Source of the DNA: Solitalea canadensis DSM 3403 | Lineage (GTDB): Bacteria > Bacteroidota > Bacteroidia > Sphingobacteriales > Sphingobacteriaceae | Direction: 5' to 3' | NCBI RefSeq assembly: GCF_000242635.2 | Contig: NC_017770.1 | Coordinates: 1-64,000 of the forward strand | DNA length: 64,000 nucleotides | Part shown: positions 62,701-64,000 of the stretch, one piece after another | Layout of the letters: every line of letters starts with the position of its first letter | How positions within the stretch are numbered: position 1 is the stretch's first letter | Notes under the pieces: generated by a model | The model's database searches: none | Seen by the model: only the letters and a program-made list of their open reading frames with translations | Told to the model about the DNA's origin: nothing | Program-made: the position numbers and the translations under genes

Positions 62701-64000
62701 CGGTTACTCCGGTGAACGATGCACCAGTAGCCAATAATGATGCTAAAACCACCAACGAAGATGTAACTGTTAACGGAACCGTTACAGCAACAGATGTGGA
62801 CGGTGATGCATTAACCTTTACCAAAGGTTCTAACCCAACCAACGGATCGGTAGTTGTAAACGCTGACGGAACTTATACTTATACGCCAAACGCAAACTTC
62901 AACGGAACCGATAGTTTCACGGTAAAAGCAAGCGACGGAAAAGGTGGTGAGTCAACTGCCACAGTAACCATTACGGTTACTCCGGTAAATGATGCGCCGG
63001 TTGCAGTTAATGACAGCTATTCAGTTAATGAAGATGTGGTATTGACCATTGCAGCCAAAGGCGTGTTAACGAATGATACCGATGTAGAAAATAATACCTT
63101 AACAGCCGTGTTGGTTTCTGGTCCGACTCACGGAACCTTAACCTTAAATGCAGACGGTTCATTTACCTATACACCAACTGCTAACTTTAGTGGAAGCGAC
63201 AGCTTTACCTATAAAGCCAATGATGGCAGCTCGGATAGTAATGTAGCAACAGTTGCAATTACTGTTAATTCAGTTAACGATGCACCGGTAGCCAATAACG
63301 ATGCTAAAACCACCAACGAAGATGTAGCTGTTAACGGAACGGTTACCGCAACAGACGTGGATGGTGATGCCTTAACCTTTACCAAGGGTTCTAACCCAAC
63401 TAATGGATCGGTAGTTGTAAATGCTGACGGAACCTATACTTATATGCCAAACGCAAACTTCAACGGAACCGATAGTTTCACGGTAAAAGCCAGCGACGGA
63501 AAAGGTGGTGAGTCAACTGCCACAGTAACCATTACGGTTACTCCGGTGAAAGATGCACCAGTAGCCAATAACGATGCCAAAACCACCAGTGAAGATGTGG
63601 CTGTTAACGGAACGGTTACCGCAACAGATGTGGACGGTGATACATTAACCTTTACCAAAGGTTCTAACCCAACCAATGGAACAGTTACTGTAAACGCGGA
63701 CGGAACCTACACTTATACGCCAAACGCAAACTTCAACGGAACCGATAGTTTCACGGTAAAAGCAAGCGACGGAAAAGGTGGTGAGTCGACTGCCACGGTA
63801 ACCATTACGGTTACTCCGGTAAATGATGCACCTATAGTTACTACAAATCCTGTAACAACAGAGGAGAATAAACTAGTAAGCGGTAAAGTAACTTCAACAG
63901 ATGTTGACGGAGATACTTTAATAGCAGAAAAAGGTACTGATCCAACTAATGGTACAGTAGTAGTAAATCCTGACGGAACTTACACTTACACTCCGAAGCC
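56769..64000 (+). CDS. Giant secreted tandem-repeat surface protein (partial, runs off window)
   Basis: Open frame from ATG 56769 to the last base (over 2410 codons; stop not seen). Residues 1-32 form a signal peptide ([17 protein letters not shown]). Residues about 33-520 are a beta-rich N-terminal part with [20 protein letters not shown]11-like domain follows (about 523-640, [28 protein letters not shown]), then an Ig/PKD-like domain (about 679-745) and a single cadherin-like domain (about 757-863). From residue 864 there are 16 complete repeats of two types, plus part of a 17th. Repeats carry DVDGDALTF and [20 protein letters not shown], typical of tandem-95/VCBS-like adhesin repeats, and DxDGD may bind calcium. 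Type IX export is possible but unseen, as the C-terminus is missing. The gene is divergent from the two-component cluster. Confidence 0.92.
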   Translation, partial: MNKLYKYFKRRAIIAVTSLFALLPTLIHAEGSKDLHPYSLTSTGYRALLASSTIAPSNYRSIVNQGRMFVYAKAGEKIYLGSSAQGMGAGTIKLTAPNGTLYNTSNSTTIGRISDRFQELKGPSQLTAGGYNAFVQTVLAAEEGIWIIDFIAPVDVDPSPTSVASHSLKAAEDSNPAVPSWSSTNQSSTKPFIIAWDVTVANGTTAIPGRLFMNVFTASMGGASNEYRGKLKVLTNDGFQFDVEGNGMTPYLFAFFSNNKGLRNLTTKDPVYKSANNTDIKNSDAAATLYDFHTPTALDDAANITHKLFYNTPDASMPAFAKITGSVVDVWLNPVLNIAKASNVKLTGIEGSPYMGTPPLNGGLIKFDATRNSNFRIEIDVNNDGDANDAVDRIIFGSAVAGSNSIVWDGKNGQGVAVANGTDIRISIVLFSGEVHFPLIDAENNPNGIKITRTNTGDNSKIIYWNDLALGGLDKSAEPGVDSNTGAHSWNSSFGDVRTIDTWAYKYDVPAVSPVTKIVLKQADLEVVSVTRTGGTSTCANVNVTYTVVARNNGPDHTTGAKFFFTVPAELTGLTAGTPTFTGTGAFTASNPTDSTYEATLDLNNGSSFSITFSGTVSARPASGTLTVKASMLRQPDVTDPDATDPSADVPTDPDAECNYGTVGCNNIKTSDYTILATPNAGTDQAVSCQSTFSLTAAGSGQTWSFVSGPATASIGASSGAVTGMTKKGTYRFKLANGSCDDLVDIVRNNCAPTSANITKTILEDRPYTFANTDFSFTDVDGDLLSSIRIDASPGIGTLKLNGINVTVGQIIPLADISKLVYTPVTDGNGSPYTTFTFSVNDGTVFSTASLTVTINVTPVNDAPVAINDAYSVNEDAVLTIAAKGVLTNDTDVENNTLTVVLVSGPAHGTLTLNADGSFTYTPTANFSGSDSFTYKANDGSSDSNVATVVITVNSVNDAPVANNDAKTTNEDVAVNGTVTATDVDGDALTFTKGSNPTNGSVVVNADGTYTYTPNTNFNGTDSFTVKASDGKGGESTATVTITVTPVNDSPVANNDAKTTNEDVAVSGTVPATDVDGDALTFTKGSNPTNGTVTVNPDGAYTYTPNTNFNGTDSFTVKASDGKGGESTATVTITVTPVNDAPVAVNDAYSVNEDAVLTIAAKGVLTNDTDVENNTLTAVLVSGPTHGTLTLNADGSFTYTPTANYSGSDSFTYKANDGSSDSNVATVTLTVTPVNDAPVAVNDVYSVNEDVVLTIAAKGVLTNDTDVENNTLTAVLVSGPAHGTLTLNADGSFTYTPTANFNGIDSFTYKANDGSSDSNVATVVITVNSVNDAPVANNDAKATNEDVAVNGTVTATDVDGDALTFTKGSNPTNGSVVVNADGTYTYTPNTNFNGTDSFTVKASDGKGGESTATVTITVTPVNDSPVANNDAKTTSEDVAVSGTVTATDVDGDALTFTKGSNPTNGTVTVNPDGAYTYTPNTNFNGTDSFTVKASDGKGGESTATVTITVTPVNDAPVAVNDAYSVNEDAVLTIAAKGVLTNDTDVENNTLTAVLVSGPTHGTLTLNADGSFTYTPTANYSGSDSFTYKANDGSSDSNVATVTLTVTPVNDAPVAVNDVYSVNEDVVLTIAAKGVLTNDTDVENNTLTAVLVSGPAHGTLTLNADGSFTYTPTANFNGIDSFTYKANDGSSDSNVATVAITVNSVNDAPVANNDAKTTSEDVAVSGTVTATDVDGDALTFTKGSNPTNGTVTVNPDGAYTYTPNTNFNGTDSFTVKASDGKGGESTATVTITVTPVNDAPVAVNDAYSVNEDAVLTIAAKGVLTNDTDVENDALTAVLVAGPTHGTLTLNADGSFTYTPTANFSGSDSFTYKANDGSSDSNVATVAITVNSVNDAPVANNDAKTTNEDVAVNGTVTATDVDGDALTFTKGSNPTNGSVVVNADGTYTYTPSANFNGTDSFTVKASDGKGGESTATMTITVTPVNDAPVANNDAKTTNEDVTVNGTVTATDVDGDALTFTKGSNPTNGSVVVNADGTYTYTPNANFNGTDSFTVKASDGKGGESTATVTITVTPVNDAPVAVNDSYSVNEDVVLTIAAKGVLTNDTDVENNTLTAVLVSGPTHGTLTLNADGSFTYTPTANFSGSDSFTYKANDGSSDSNVATVAITVNSVNDAPVANNDAKTTNEDVAVNGTVTATDVDGDALTFTKGSNPTNGSVVVNADGTYTYMPNANFNGTDSFTVKASDGKGGESTATVTITVTPVKDAPVANNDAKTTSEDVAVNGTVTATDVDGDTLTFTKGSNPTNGTVTVNADGTYTYTPNANFNGTDSFTVKASDGKGGESTATVTITVTPVNDAPIVTTNPVTTEENKLVSGKVTSTDVDGDTLIAEKGTDPTNGTVVVNPDGTYTYTPK
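59358..63830 (+). repeat. Tandem coding repeats, types A (288 bp) and B (273 bp)
   Basis: Unit starts at the Pro codon of P-V-A: A1 59358, B1 59646, B2 59919, A2 60192, A3 60480, B3 60768, B4 61041, A4 61314, A5 61602, B5 61890, A6 62163, B6 62451, B7 62724, A7 62997, B8 63285, B9 63558. A diverged seventeenth unit begins at 63831. Type A units are all 288 bases and type B all 273. A 1122-base block B-B-A-A repeats (59646-60767 and 60768-61889), with near-identity from B2-A2-A3 to B4-A4-A5, showing recent block duplication. Confidence 0.93.

Noticed and set aside
59801-63676. Five minus-strand open frames of 64-78 residues with nearly the same sequence
   Set aside because: They are antisense shadows of the B-type repeats of the giant gene; their similarity follows from the repeats themselves.
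59358-63830. Regular repeats that might suggest a CRISPR array
   Set aside because: Units are 273/288 bases, in frame and translated throughout, with no unique spacers.

Overview
The window looks like the dnaA-proximal part of a Bacteroidota chromosome, most likely Sphingobacteriales (a Pedobacter- or Solitalea-like organism; genus not resolved). Evidence: Bacteroidota-type promoters (TTG, about 19 nt, TAnnTTTG), start codons without Shine-Dalgarno sequences, a Bacteroidota-like 16S rRNA, a PorD-type gleiding/type IX secretion protein, and the bamD-rpoZ-coaBC-porD-recN cluster. A perfect DnaA box lies just upstream of dnaA, so the window probably starts at the conventional replication-start coordinate.

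Layout. 1-6974: dnaA, a lemA/TPM/TPM membrane-associated operon, a COG2509-type FAD dehydrogenase, a hypothetical protein, a DinB-like protein and a CoA-binding protein. 7064-12770 and 37980-43686: two complete rRNA operons (16S, tRNA-Ile(GAT), tRNA-Ala(TGC), 23S, 5S) in direct orientation. They are essentially identical over 5.7 kb, including three tandem promoters, boxA-like elements and pre-rRNA processing stems. 12771-37979 (between them): acyl-ACP desaturase, MscS channel, ammonium transporter plus porin, acetyltransferase, pirin, EttA, ClpC, a lipoprotein, a thioredoxin-like protein facing two DUF922 predicted metalloproteases, FabI and FabV, a DUF4403 lipoprotein, RecN, PorD, CoaBC, RNAP omega and BamD.

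43687-46513: an intact-looking ISAon1/ISL3-like insertion sequence with 19/25 terminal inverted repeats and a perfect 8-bp target duplication. It is inserted at the edge of a palindromic intergenic repeat, in a field of mosaic repeats also found downstream of the first rRNA operon. 46514-51954: a second pirin plus acetyltransferase, an ECF-like sigma factor broken by a frameshift and its membrane-protein partner, a muropeptide-recycling pair (YkfB-like epimerase and YkfC-like NlpC/P60 endopeptidase), and a possible small acidic protein.

51955-64000: a signalling cluster (7TM/PAS histidine kinase, LuxR-type response regulator, 7TM-DISM/HisKA_2 histidine kinase) transcribed divergently from a very large secreted repeat protein that runs off the window. 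At least 16 complete Ig/cadherin-like repeats of two alternating types (96 and 91 residues) are visible. A perfect dyad abuts the -33 element of the predicted promoter of this giant gene, so local control by the divergent two-component system is a testable idea.
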